Part shown: positions 19,550 through 32,131 of the stretch, one piece after another
Position numbering within the stretch: position 1 is the first letter of the stretch
Layout of the letters: every line of letters begins with the position of its first letter
Assembly: GCF_035222485.1 (NCBI RefSeq)
Contig: NC_085923.1
Location: 2,480,001 to 2,544,000, forward strand
From: Podospora pseudoanserina
Taxonomy: Eukaryota; Ascomycota; Sordariomycetes; Sordariales; Podosporaceae
Length of the DNA: 64,000 nt
Direction of reading: 5' to 3'
Position numbers and translations under genes: made by a program
Notes under the pieces: generated by a model
What the model saw: the letters and a program-made list of their open reading frames with translations, nothing else
Told to the model about the DNA's origin: nothing
Database searches by the model: none

Positions 19550-20739
19550 ATTGGTGCTCAGGAGTAAACCAACCAAAAAAAATAATAGGCAATCGGCTTC
19601 GTCGTACGGCACATTATCCCCCATTGTAATGGACATTGGGGAGGGGATTTCATCGGATTCTCATTTTTCTTTTTCTGTCTTTTCTATGGTTTTTTTACTT
19701 GGGAAGCCGGTCGTCAGCTTTGTCAGCGGACCAGGCAATGTTATTTGTCGTTCAGTATCTGGTCTCCTTGGAAGGAAATAACTAGTTGTTTTTTGACCAT
19801 TCCCCTTGACCTTTCCGGTTCATTGTGTTCTTATAGACTCAATTAAACCCTATGAACTTGTGCTCCTGATTTCTCTGGCGTGACTATCTTTGACAGAAGT
19901 TTTTGTGACTGAGATGGTATGTGGTACTGTTGGTGACTGCTCTCGTAAGTGATACTCTCAAACCTTGTGTCTCCTGACTGCTCCGTGACACGGGACAAGC
20001 TTTCAAGAATATGTTGCTGATGCATTCGCTTCCAACTATTTCCACTGTAAAACAGATGCCTGGTGAGACTCATTCTTCCACCAGTCCAGGTAGCTTCTCT
20101 GATGGACTTTGCGCAAGGCAACTATGGTGTGGTGTGATGTCTCCAATTTGGACAGATGGTTGCCTAGGCCATCTCGTTTGTTCAGAAAATGACCCAGGTT
20201 GGTAAGCTCCATGTGGACTTGTTCGGTGAGTTGAAATAGCTCATAGCAGAAGGACCATGAACAAAATTGAAGGGTAGACTTTGTGTGTGTATTGAGATGT
20301 TGGTAGCGTAGAAGGTATGAGGGAAATTCTAGACGGTTGGGGAAGGTTAGTCTCACGAGTAGTTAAAGTAAACGAAAATGATACGATAAAAGTAGGCTTC
20401 ATGGCAGGTAGATGTATGCTGAGTTGCTCCGAAATGCAATGGTGGGTTGAGTGAGCATTATGAGAGGTGGTGGTAAGGCAATGTGTATGTTTGCCTACTT
20501 ATGCATACCTTGCTCTTGTTGCAGCCTTGTGTTATCTGCTGTTCCGGGTATTAACTCGTCCTTGCTCTGATCTGCTACACTCTGGTTGCTTCTTGTGGCT
20601 GTTCTTTCCTACATGGTCCTTCTTCCGAGTACTCTCTTTTCAAACAGCCCCCTTATTCGTTACCTGCTCCAACCGCCTCCCCATTAGCGATTTCTGGCTA
20701 TTCCATCTCCATTTTCCCCTCCCAAGGTGCTGTTTGTTA
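19550..20739. other. cpc-1 3' flank and intergenic
   Basis: This is the probable 3' UTR of cpc-1 followed by sequence with no recognisable gene, up to the left end of the MITE. Confidence 0.5.
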
Positions 20740-21007
20740 CCTGGCACCCTCCCCACGAAATGATTAGCACAGCAAGTTAGCTAACCCCTTATTATACTGT
20801 GAACCATACCTAAAGTAATAGGTTTTTTATTTTTATTTTTACTATCTTTAAAGGCTTGTTAACTGTCTTTAAAGACTATTAACTATCTTTCACAGCGTAT
20901 TAACTATCTTTAAAAGACTAACGCCTATCTTTCGAGGTATGGTTTATAGTATAATGTGGATTTAACCTACTTTTGAGTGCTAATTATTTTGTGGTGAGGG
21001 TGCCTGG
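20740..21007. mobile_element. MITE-like element with ~80-bp terminal inverted repeats
   Basis: The left end (CCTGGCACCCTCCCCAC, then ATGATTAGCAC and ATACTGTGAACCATACCT) matches the reverse complement of the right end (CCAGGCACCCTCACCAC, ATAATTAGCAC, ATACTATAAACCATACCT). The inverted repeats run about 80 bp with few mismatches and gaps. The 268-bp element encodes nothing and is AT-rich inside, so it is a non-autonomous DNA transposon. A clear target-site duplication was not found, so the outer ends may be off by a few bases. It lies between cpc-1 and the convergent gene at 22456. Confidence 0.75.
20841..20935 (+). repeat. Degenerate ~21-bp tandem repeats inside the MITE
   Basis: Four to five units begin ACTATCTTTAAAG or close variants (20841, about 20861, 20881, 20902 and 20924). 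They form the core between the MITE inverted repeats. A related array occurs at 37961-38025. Confidence 0.65.
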
Positions 21008-22340
21008 TCGTCCATCTTCCAGTTGCCGCTGTTCACTTGTTTTGTCCAAGCTGTCTCCTTCAAGTTGACTCGTTTTCGACTTACTACTCGCCCATAATCA
21101 TCATAGTTTTTCATAAGACATAACCGGCCAGCATACACGCAGCAGACTCACAACTGAGTCATCATCAATATCCAGTCAGCCAACGTCAACATATCAACAG
21201 CAACGAGCAACGAGCCATAACCATCCAGTAGTTGCCAATCCATCCGTCAGTTCCTGTATGTATATCACCAGTCACATTCAAAAGTCAGGCATATCATTAG
21301 TCCCGAAAAGTAGCGCATAGCCTCATGTCATTTTGTATTCTCCAACTGGCCCCCCTTTCCTATCTTAACCCCCTATCTTCAAACTACCATACAACCCCTT
21401 CCCCTTCTCTCCCCCCCCCCTCCCATCCCCATCATCAACCGCCAGCATTAATCACAAATAGTTTTTATCAATATCGTATCCCAGTTCAAGAAAAAAGTAA
21501 TAATATCACCCCCCTCTTCCCCCTTCTTCACCACCCCATCCATCCCCTCATCATCTTTCTTCTCATTCCATCCAACCAGCACACCAATCATAACCCATCA
21601 TCCCCCTGCACCATCACTCATACACAAAAAGCACAACAAACCAACAACCACGCATAAGAAAAAAAAAACCAACACAAGAAAAGGACATAGCCACATAACA
21701 ATAAAGCTCCCGATTCACAGTATGCTCTACTACATGAAACTACTTTCTTTCTTTCCTTCCCCTCTACCACGAAAACGTAAAACCCCCCTTTTGTATACCT
21801 CCCCTCCCACACACCCAATCATTGCTCTGTCTTGAGTGCCCAAAAAAATGGGCAGAATCAAATGCCCCCGAAGACCAAGAGCCGCCGAACCACAACGAGA
21901 GAAAAACACCCAACCCCCAGAAAGAAGAACCACCCCCTTTAACGAAGAGAATGGTAGAAGAAAAAAAAGTTAGTAGTAAAATAGTAAAATAAAATAAAAC
22001 CGTTTTGTTTAATAGAAGAAAAAAATAAAGGGAAGCCACTCGCTCTCTCTTCTGCTCTTCTTTCTCTTCTTGTTGTACCCCCCCTAATGTGCCTACTCCT
22101 CTCTGTTCCCCCCTCTTCCCCAACTCAATATGTAAACCATCTCCATCATCTCCCCTTAAGCAACCAAGACGGATGGATCGACGGATGAATGGATGGCGTC
22201 TCCAATAATACTCGTACATATACACAAAAGGTTCGTGGGTATGTTGATGTTGATGGGGATGAAAAAAAAAGAGTTCCGCGGGTTTAGAATTGTGGTATCG
22301 TGTTTTGGTATCGTAGTGAACAATGTTGTGTGTGTGTGTG

Positions 22341-22397
<57 letters not shown>

Positions 22398-22455
22398 AGT
22401 GAGTGGGTGGGTGTTTGTGTTTGTGGGTCCCGACCATGCTAAACTTCCCATCCAT
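21008..22455. other. Intergenic and 3' flank of the 22456 gene
   Basis: This C-rich low-complexity sequence (about 21330-21650) is followed by A/T-rich sequence and the 3' flank of the minus-strand gene. No gene is supported. Confidence 0.5.
22326..22434. repeat. (TG)n microsatellite
   Basis: TG dinucleotides are nearly uninterrupted to about 22389, then degrade into GTGG/GTGA and TTTG variants. The array lies about 20 bp beyond the stop of the gene on the minus strand and is probably within its 3' UTR. Confidence 0.85.
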
Positions 22456-25400
22456 CTAGCTTACGATCATCATCTGCATCCGAGGCGAGTCAGCAGACCC
22501 CCTGCCCAAGATAGAGTTGCTGCTGTGACTCTTTGGAAGCCTCCTGGGTGGACTAGACGCAGCAGGATCCGAAAACACTCGCGTAAAGGCTGGGCTGCCA
22601 TCCAGATTGAGATGCGAAAGTCGCTCACGACGAGGAGTGGCGGCCGGGCTTTGGGTAAGCAGTTCAGCTTTGCGTACTGCATCCGACAACGAGTCTCGCA
22701 GGTGACCAGCCCTCTTCACCAGCTCTTGGAGACTGTTTGTGTCAAAGAACAGCTTGGTGTCTTGGGTCTTGGTGGCGGTGGCGGCGATGGGATCGGAAGT
22801 AGACCGCTGTTGCTGCATTGCTTGGATCACGGTGGCCAGAACGGCAGAGCTCCCATTGGGGCTTACCGAACCGTCTGGTGTTCGTGGTCGTGGAGGCTTA
22901 AGCGGCTCGTCGGGCAGTGGCCACTGACCGCCGAAAATATCGTCGTCAGGTGAAAACACCGACCGTCTTCGGACAGTCGCTCGTTCTCGTACCACTGTTG
23001 TCCGGGTCATCATCTGCGGCTCGGGAATCTCGAAAGGATCGTTAATGTCATCAAGAATGGAGCCATCAAACCCCTCGTCGATAAAACGTTCATCAATCTC
23101 ATCAAGATCATCTCGATCAAAGTCCAGTGACAACTTGACTGAACCAAACTCATCAGCTTCGTCCTCATCGGGCGATGCCAAGGCAATAATATTTTCCGCC
23201 TCGACCCATTTTGGTTGTATGGCCCCGTGAATAATGTTGAGGTCTTTGCCATGGCGGCATAGTCGTTTCAAGTCATTGACGAGCAAGGAAAGTTCCCGTA
23301 TTTGACCCGAATGGGCTTTTACACTCGGCTGACTGGCTTGAATCGACGGGGGAACGACCATAAAACTCGTGCTAGAGTCCTTTCCTCCGGTCGTATCAAG
23401 CGGGGTTTCGTCAAAATCGAAATCATCATCCCAGTCCTCGCTGGCATTCTTTGTACTCAGCCCCCATGTTCCAAACTTTGGAGGCGGTTTGGATTCATCA
23501 GTAGGTTCTGGAACAACAGGAACGCTCTGGCTCCGTACATGCCCGGCTTTCGGGGCTTTCCGACTTGTCGAACGACCAATCCTCAAATCCATCTCCTGCT
23601 TCCCATGAACCGTTTTGGGTCGGGTTGTATCGGAATCGAGCTTGTCATGGATCGATGGTTCTGACCAGTCAAATATGCTGCTCCTCGGCCGGTCGCTCAT
23701 ACTATCACGAGACAGATCGGGGCTCCCATTCCCACCCAAATTTTTGAGCGCATGCCGAAGTGTCGGACTGACACGTCTTGAATTCGTCGAGCTCGGTGGC
23801 GAAAGATGATTGCTCAAAGTGTTATCGTCGTCTCGTGCCCAGTCATCGTCGTCGTCATCATCAAAAGATAACCTGGCCGCAAACTCTCGGTGTACCAGCA
23901 TCAGACCTCCCTGACCACCATAGCCAAACCCGTCCAACTTGATCGGCTTTGTTGTGCCATCCAGGTGAGTGCTCCGAACAGGCGTGGCTGCACTGTCTTC
24001 CTCTTCAGTGATCTTGGTTTCGCCATCCCATCCACGTCCCAGCATCTCTTGAATCGATAACCTCTTGGTTTTGCCGTTGCTGGCAGTGCTCGGTGGCGAT
24101 TCATCAAACATCGAGTCTAGCGGTGTCTCAACAGACCGAACCCGACTGGAAGAGGCGATGGTGCGGAAGGAATCGTAGGCATCACTCCGGACATCTGTGT
24201 CTTCGTCATCTGCATCGTGGACCTCAAAGTCGGAGCCTGCCAGCGTGATTGATCGTTCCCCCGAAGGACCTCGGCTATGTGTGGGAGCAGGAGGGTTCTG
24301 GGAGCCGTTCATGTAGTTTATCGGGGTATGGAATGATCTTGGAGGCGGTGTGGAAGAGGAAGAACTTGACAGCCCAAGTCGTGAAACGTCGATGTTGAAG
24401 CTGGATAGACGGTTTAATGGCGGAAGAGGAGAGGGTGAATTTCTCTTGCGGTTCCGTGGAGCATCCGAGAGGGTTGGTGCAGGCTCAAGCTGTGGTGCTT
24501 GCGGCTGGTAGTTGGGTGGCACAACAATTTCATGTGTGGTTGGGCTGCCCGGAGACTGCATTGGGTCGCGAAGCATGCCGGCCAGGTCGGCGGTCGCATA
24601 TCGATTATCATTTCCGCCCTTGGCGTCAACGGTACTCCTTCTAGGACGCCGAACGCTCGAGGTTCTCGCGATCCAGTTTTGGGCTGAACTAAAATGCATC
24701 GACATTGACCTCTTCGGTCGCTTCTCGGAAGATGTTTCGGGCGAGTCGGTGGGGTTGACTGGACTCTGCAGAACCTCTAGGTCCTCGATGTGCCCGAAAT
24801 CTTCTTCCTGCTGCTCAGCTTCATCCACAAACACAGGAATGTCTGTTATGCAATCTGCCTTGGTGAGGTATGCTCGAGAAACATGGCCTGGGGTTAGAGA
24901 CACTCGTCTTTTGGGGAACAGGGAAGCGAGCTTAGCGCTCTGTCCACTCGTAAGTCCTGAAGCGTCACGACCAAGGCCCGCCGCCCGCCGAGCATGAAAA
25001 AACGACGTCCATCTGCTGGAGGAACGCTTAGAGCCGCCAAATGACGAAGACGTTGGTGTTTCTGTCTCTGGGACACTCGAAGGCTCATATGAAAACTTGG
25101 GCCCGGCCCCAGCTCCAGCGGAAGGCGGAGGGTCAACCGAGTTACCTTGCAGTTGTGATTGTTGCTGCATGGTTGCTGTCCGTTGGTGGCTAGTAGCCGG
25201 TCTCCGGAGGGTCAACACCTGCGACTTGGAGCCCCGCCGTTGGTGAGATCCGTGTGGCTCACCGAAACCAGGGGCATTCCTCTTTACCAACTTGTTGGGG
25301 GCCGAGCTGGCAAGTGATTGTTGCCCAAGCATCGGGACACCTGAGCCATGTGAGAATGTCAAGGATGACGAGTCGGGTCCCATGCTTGACCTTGGGCTCC

Positions 25401-25997
25401 CGTGTTGTGATATCGGGCGCAATGAGAAGCGCCGAATCCACGATTCCCTAGAAGACACGGAGTCGCGAGCACTTTCTACATCCTGCCGCGGCACTGATTC
25501 TTTGGTATCTTGGCGAAGAAAGGACTGTCTCCCGCTGGTGGTTCTCGGTGATGTGACCGGTACAGCGCTGCCGGGTTGCTGAGGTTGAGCCGCTTCCGTG
25601 GTAGGGGACATCAGAGGACTTGGAGTTGGGTCGACAAGCTGGCGAAACGAGCCGTAGGCAAACTCCTGGACTGGTGAAGAGCATCGTTGCTGCAAAGCTG
25701 TGGCACTCGTGTTAGGCCTCGCACTCGAGGCTTGAGAGCCGAAGGCATCGTAGTCGGCAGAAAATACTCCTGGGTTCGGGCTGGACCATGGCGGCACTTC
25801 CGACTCTGACGGCTGACCAAATACCAGACCAGCAGCGGCGGCCGCGATGGCAGTGCCGGTTCCCACAAGCTATAACACAATTTTGTCAGTTGCCAAGTCC
25901 ATCTCAAGAGCTGTTTGTAGTCCCATCCATGTGCTTGTGTTTCCTTCCGCCAGAGCTCCTCGTCGTTCAGATTACTTACACTCGGCACAGCCTGCAT
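22456..25997 (-). CDS. Large disordered Ser/Pro-rich fungal protein; possible Byr4/Bfa1-like scaffold
   Basis: Exon 1 has only six codons (25997-25980, MQAVPS). A 110-nt intron with GTAAGT donor and TTATAG acceptor (25979-25870) leads to exon 2 (25869-22456), giving 1143 aa. Most of the protein is low-complexity Ser/Pro/Arg. Ordered-looking islands are RASSFSLRP-like blocks, IQEMLGRGWDGETKITEEEDS, SEDWDDDFDFDETPLD, a helical block LSLLVNDLKRLCRHGKDL with NIIHGAIQPKWVEAENIIAL, an acidic stretch, and a C-terminal helix (LQELVKRAGHLRDSLSDAVRK). The WDDDFDF and LKRL...HG features vaguely recall Byr4/Bfa1 GAP scaffolds of the septation network. That is a hypothesis, not a recognition. The gene model is firm; the function is unknown. 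Confidence 0.85.
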
Positions 25998-28900
25998 CCT
26001 GGCTGCGGACGGACTGTTATCTCGACGGCGAAGCGTGGCGAGAGAAGAAAAGGACGGGGAGGGTGTCGGCTTTAGTTCGGGTCGTGGTTCGCATCGTCAG
26101 GGCATTAGAGGGCGGGAGTAGATTGTCGGGGTCGGAGAAATTGAGCTGAAGCAATGCGGAATGTGGAATGCGGGCCCGGTATGGCACTGTCGCGTCCTTG
26201 CCGTCAACAGCTTCGCCGTTGTTCACCTGGGGAAACAATACCGAGCCTGTAGGAAGGCAGCCGGCGCGCAGAAAGCTGCTCCTCCTAACTAACGCGAAGT
26301 CGCTTTCACTTATTGCGGAGCCCGGCACGGGGAGAGCGAGGACAACTCCGTTTGTCGTGGAGTCAACGCGGGCGGGCTGCAGCTGACAATGAGATCCACA
26401 GCACAGCGTGACAAGGGCTTTCAGCCTTTGAATTCGTCAGGATGGGGTCGCAATGGGCCGTGGCCGGGTCGTGATTGTGGCCGTTGCTGTGGTCGTCGAG
26501 AGGAGACTATCGCAACCCGAGTGAGGGTAAGGGAGGACTGTGAGTGGAGGGCCGTTTGCCAAAACAACACCGCCTTTAGCTTCTCTCTCGTCCCAAACAC
26601 GCGCAGCTGCAGGCGCAATTCCTCCTCCTTCAGGGAAAAGGGAAAACAAAAGACGAAAAGGAAAGAATAGGGTAGAGGTAGAGAGAGAGAGTAAGGAGAG
26701 ATTAAAGGTCGTGTCAAAACAAGCAACCGACGACGGTACTGGGGACGGCAGCAACGAACGCCGAGCCAGCAGAGAACCTTGGAAGGGAGAAAATAGACGG
26801 TAGGTTGTTGCTGCGATGCCCAGGAACTGGGACTGGGACTGGGGCGGGCTGCGACTGTGGGGCCCTCGGACAGTGCGGGCGTTTCTGTCGCTTCCTGGGG
26901 GGGCTTGCTCCAGGTCCTTGCTGCAACACGCTACCTCAAGCATTCTCGGGTACCGTACGGCACGAGCGACTCAGAGAGGCCTAGCGATGTGCACACTCTT
27001 TTTACTGGCCTCTGGTTGCTTGGGGTACGCGCATCCTCCAACTCCCCCTAGACGCACGCCATTGCGCAGTTCAGTCAGCCACTGGCCGACTGCCAGCCAA
27101 CCTCATGCAACAACAAATACCGCCAGTCAAAGGGGCTTATGGATAAGAGATCCCCTCACGTCTGAAACTGGGGAAACCTGGTTCATGGCTCTCGTCTGTC
27201 TGTGTTCCCCTCTTCTGGCCATCCGACCACCTGCGGAACTGGCCGAGACTCCCAGGTTTATATGTACGCCATCCAACCACCACGGACGAACGAGAACACC
27301 TCCTCTGAAGCAGAGACACAGCACCGGAGACAGAGAAACGCCGTCCGGCCTCACAACCGGCCGCAGGGAGGATGCTGGGACTCGAGAGCTGGGACCACCT
27401 GGGACGGGACCGCCTGAACATCATGCAGTTGCAGACTCATTTACAGGTACATACAGGCACTGTCAGGCACAGGCACGCGCATCAAATCCATATTATCATA
27501 TACAGATAAAACGCCCCCCACACGCAACGACGTTGCTAAGCTTACTTGAGGAGCAACGGCTCCCAAAACAGCACTGGCCCCGAGGCAAGGCGATCCAAGA
27601 TCCGATGCAAATCCAGCCCAGCTGCTGCTTGGTTCGCCTGAGGCTCGTCCGTTTAGCGCTCCTTTTCCCACTTTTACTTTGTATGACGTTTGGACATATC
27701 TCTTGTCCATAACGACAACTGCCCACCCGACCCCGACATCTAACAGCCGGTTGGCCAATCTACCCGCCACCACAGAGCAGAAAACCCGGGTACTTTGCCT
27801 CGAAACTAAACACGAGCCAGAAGCCGAGACTGCCGCCTTCTTGCCGCTGGTGCTGACCTGCTGTATATCAAACCCAGCCAATATATAATACCAGACCTCA
27901 GCCAGCCAAACACATGCACGGGAGAGCCATTCGCCCGTCTGCAGGGTTTCAACTATCTGTGCGCCAGTATTGAGCCGTACCAAACACTCTCTCGTCACCT
28001 TTCTTTTTTATTTAATACCTCTGCAACAATTATCTACTTGTATTCAAATACTGATTTCATGATGCTTCCGCCCAGGCGACCTGCAGCGAATAGCTGCATC
28101 TATGAGCCAGCCCACTTGACAAGAAGGATCAGACTACCAGCCAACGACAGCCAGACAAACCTGCATTGCTTGCATGAGAAAACAGGCATGCGGATGATCT
28201 GCTTTCTTTCCCCTCCTTCCCACACTCCACACTACTCCGTTTTTTGCTCTCTGCTAGGTTTATCAAGTTCCCAGTTCCCAGACTGGCGGGCTCCTGACAC
28301 GTAGGACCACCCACATGGAACAAGAATGGATTGGCAAAGGAGGTTCTGGAAATGTTCGTGATACCCCGCAAAATCCTACACCCGAAAGAGACTATCTTCC
28401 AATGCATAACCAACTTGATTAATTGACACAAACCACTAGACGCCATCCCAAATACCGTGCAGGACAGTAGTGTCCCAACCATGCAGTACTATCTCAAGTC
28501 TGAAAACGACAGATGACACAAGGGCGTCATCCCATCCGTTTTCCGTTCTTGTCCGCCCAGAACTTTTCAACCTTCGTCTAGTGTCTGAAAAATCAGTGGA
28601 TGCCAGTTGATGAACCCGTCAAGTTGCCCTTACACAACACCAAACTATTACACAGGTTTGACCAATACACAAGGCATCACAGCATCGAAGTGCACAACAC
28701 CACGCTAGCAGGTTACGGCGGTACGCTTCTTCTTCCGTGATACCCTTCTGTTTGGAGGTTGTGTATTGGTATCACGCACAACAACAAGTCGATGCCATCT
28801 CGAATTTTTTTCCTCTGTATGAGACAGACAGATGATCACCCGTTGAGACAAAAGAGATCTGAGCCCTATGCTGCCCTTTCCCCGCCACCGACGTAGATCA

Positions 28901-31900
28901 ACGTGGGCTGGGGCCTTAAGGGACTTTTTTAACCTCAGACCTTGTCAGTGCTTTTTTGTCGATCGAATAAGAAAAAAAAAGAAGAAGGCAGACAAGAAAA
29001 GTTCCCTCGAGTGAGATATGTCTTGCATCAGACAGTGCACAGTGCTTGCCTTGTCGGTCGTGATATGTGGTCGTGCTACGCAGCAAGTACTAGTCTCACT
29101 CTTATCTTACCCTCATGGCTGACATGACATCCCAGCCATGCGAGCAAAGTGAGCGACGATCCCGCCTCCCTGACCTCCCCGTCTCGGCCCGGGAGAGAGG
29201 TGTGGGCGGCAGACAAGATCACTTCCTTCCCACGCATTTGTTCCCTTGTCCCGGGGGGTTCAATATGTAGCTATTATTGCCCCGTTTCGCTCCGTACATA
29301 CATAAGCTATTTAACTTGACCACTTTTGTTTTGGTTTTCCTCTGTGCCCCAGAGATACATCCCATCCCCCCATTTCCATCGGATATCTCCTTTGGTGCAA
29401 CCCTCGTTCTCTCTCGAAACCCAATGGAAGTACCCAATCCACCCACCCCGGAGATATCTCCTGACTTCCGGCGCCTGTGGTGGTTGCCCTCCATCAAGTC
29501 GACTGGGGCAAGGCTCATCCTCGCCTCTTGGAACTGCAACTACGCGGCAGCCTTTTTCAGCCCGACGAATATGTATGTACGGGGTATCTTGTGTAGGCTT
29601 TCGGCAGGTGAGGTAGGCAGGTAAATGCAAGCACCCAACTGCAAGGGTCAGGGTCCCTCACCCATCATCAGCTCAGAGTACCATTGAGGCTTTATTTCCC
29701 CCGGGCTATTGTTAGAACCCCCCCTCCTTCTGTAAGGCGTAGCACACGCACACACATACATGATACAAAACACAACCCCATCACCTCGACAACCGATCTC
29801 AGTGTTCACCTGCCTCAGACAGCAGGTTGATCCAATATCTGTCAATGCCAAACCACCGCCGAGCATTTTCTAGAATTTCTTATTACGGTTAACGCTCAGA
29901 CTCCCTTGAAGATCAACAAGAAAGGGAAAAAGCAAAAACGCGGCCGTTGTGGACAAAATCTGAAACAAGCAACGGCTCTCTCTCTCTTTCTCTCTCTCGT
30001 AAAATCCCCCTTGTCCGGTGAAAGGTGGGGTTTAATCAGCACTACGGCTTACCGCCGGGACACCCACCGCCAGGAGCCCGGCTAGGCATCACGGCGTAGC
30101 CTCCTGTTGGCCACGGGCCTAACCTACTTTGGCATTTCCGTCGAAAAACATCAAAATCACCAGTGGCAGCTCACATGCACAACCACACACATTTGCAAGG
30201 CCAAAAGTCGGTCAAAATAAGCCAAAATAAGTGCAAAATGAAGGGGAAAACCTGGAGATTCAATATAAGAAATACTTCAATATACATCGCAGCTTCGAGA
30301 AATATTAAAACGCATACGTAGGCAGGGTTACAACTTAAGCGGCATCACCACACTATCTAATTCAAAACTACCACCCAATTCAACAGCCAATTCAACAGCC
30401 AATTCAACAGCCAATTCTACAGCTACTAGTCTTGCAATTACAGCTAGCCTAGTAATACGAGCCTTAAAGCCTTCACCTACTACACAGGCCGGGCAGGGTG
30501 GAAACAGTAGTGGTTAGAGATAGTTATAGGTAGTATTGACTACTTCGGTGGAAGGTGATTAAAATATTCGTTGTTTGGATAGCCCCGCACGAAATTACAG
30601 TTGATTTTAGTGTGCTTTGACCGTTTTTCGATGTTTGTGGGATCTTTGACTTGATGTGATGCCTGGTCGGGCTCCACCGCCAGCCAGTGCTTACCGTCCT
30701 TCTCGGATCATCAGCCCCGTCCATTGTCCTTACGTACGATTTGTTTTACTTCCGCCGCTATCTCGGAGCGGGAGCGGGCATCGAGTTCATCGGTTTTCCA
30801 CACATTGTCGGCATCAATCCGTGAGTATAGGTAAGGTTACGGATACAACCCCAAAAACCCGATGACGTTGTTGTAGTCACAACCCCAGACACTTCCAAGA
30901 GATTGCCCTGTGGAGAAAACCCCTCCCCGGAGCTTGCCAACATCCAACAATTGACAAGCCAGGGCATGCCAGCAGGCAAGGCAGGACAAGGGGAGACGAA
31001 ACACCTGATGCTGCTTGAGCAATGCTTTGTTGGAGGAGAGGAAGTTCAACGTTGTGGTGGAGATACCTATTCCTGTTGTCAAAAAAACCTCCCTCGTAAA
31101 GATCATGGCTAAAAGGAAGGAAAGACAGTTGTGAAACCGGGCCACCACAGCTTGCTTCCCGGCCTTACGGGTTGGAACAAGAAACATTAATTGTTCTCTG
31201 ATATATGGGCTCGGTTGTCCGCCTGCGCCGGGTATTCACCGAGGACTGTAGTAGTATTCGTATGATGTTTCCTTGTTTGAGAGAGGGTCTTTGCTGCAGT
31301 CATCAAGGAGCTTGGAAGAATAAGTAGCCGAGTTGTGTTGCTTTGTCGAAAAGGAGGCTCTGGGGGGTTCACGGGCCAACAAAATCAACATGAAAACATG
31401 GGGAGAAATCCTAATTCAGATCCTGCCAGTCAAAATGCGAGATGCGAGAGAGGCAGAATCTATTGATGGAGAGGGGCCGTCGTTGTAGATAGAGAGAGTG
31501 GTCTTGGGTTGGAACGACACGCAGCGATTGGTGCAACACGCTCAGTCGCGCAAAAGAAGAGAAGCGGCCTGAGCCGCGTTTCCGATCGCGTCATTCCACT
31601 TCTGGAAAAGCCAAGGCTCGCCTTGCTGGGCACAGGGCAGGTTGGACAGTGTCGACAAGGGAGTAAGATGTACTGTGCTAGAGTTGGAGCTGGGGTTGGA
31701 GCTGTGATGAAGATTCCCTGTCTGCGACGTTAACAAACGGCGGCGCTTAGGGGGATGATGGTGGTTTTGATGAGGTGAACACCGAGAGAACCTCGCTTGC
31801 AGAGAACACACGGAAGACTGAGAAAGTGAGATCATGTCGGAGATGCCTCTCATTCTGGAAGTTTGGAAGATTGAACTCGAGCTGACAGCTCTTCGTTGTC

Positions 31901-32131
31901 GAACATGGACCAATCAGCGGCCAAGACCGCCAGCTGACCGGCGGCTGCAGCACAACGACAATCTCCGCTCCAGAGAATTCTCAGCATGCAACAGCACCCG
32001 ATTGCACAAGTGGCATACGATTCAAACGAGACTGAAGGATATCAATCAGAAGCTGGCCAAGTGGTGATTTTACCCTATCTGATAAGCAACGCCACAATCA
32101 CATTTGCATCACCCCAGAATTACCGCCCGCC
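25998..32131. other. 6.1-kb gene-poor region
   Basis: No gene is convincingly supported. The first kilobase is the probable promoter and 5' UTR of the minus-strand gene ending at 25997, and the last few hundred bases are the promoter of the GCN20-like gene. In between are simple CT runs (about 29972-29998), a 12-bp tandem repeat (30375-30422) and a short open segment at 30660-30821. The longest open frames (for example 26816-27712, +) show no domain, no codon pattern and no splice signals. Confidence 0.5.
30375..30422 (+). repeat. 12-bp tandem repeat, four copies
   Basis: CCAATTCAACAG is repeated three times, and the fourth copy has one change (CCAATTCTACAG). It lies in AT-rich non-coding sequence. 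Confidence 0.9.

Noticed and set aside
26816-27712. 298-codon open frame on the + strand in the gene-poor region
   Set aside because: Composition is random-looking (Thr/Pro/Arg), with no domain, signal peptide or splice support.
27441-27998. 185-codon open frame on the - strand
   Set aside because: No motif or codon pattern; it overlaps another equally unsupported frame.
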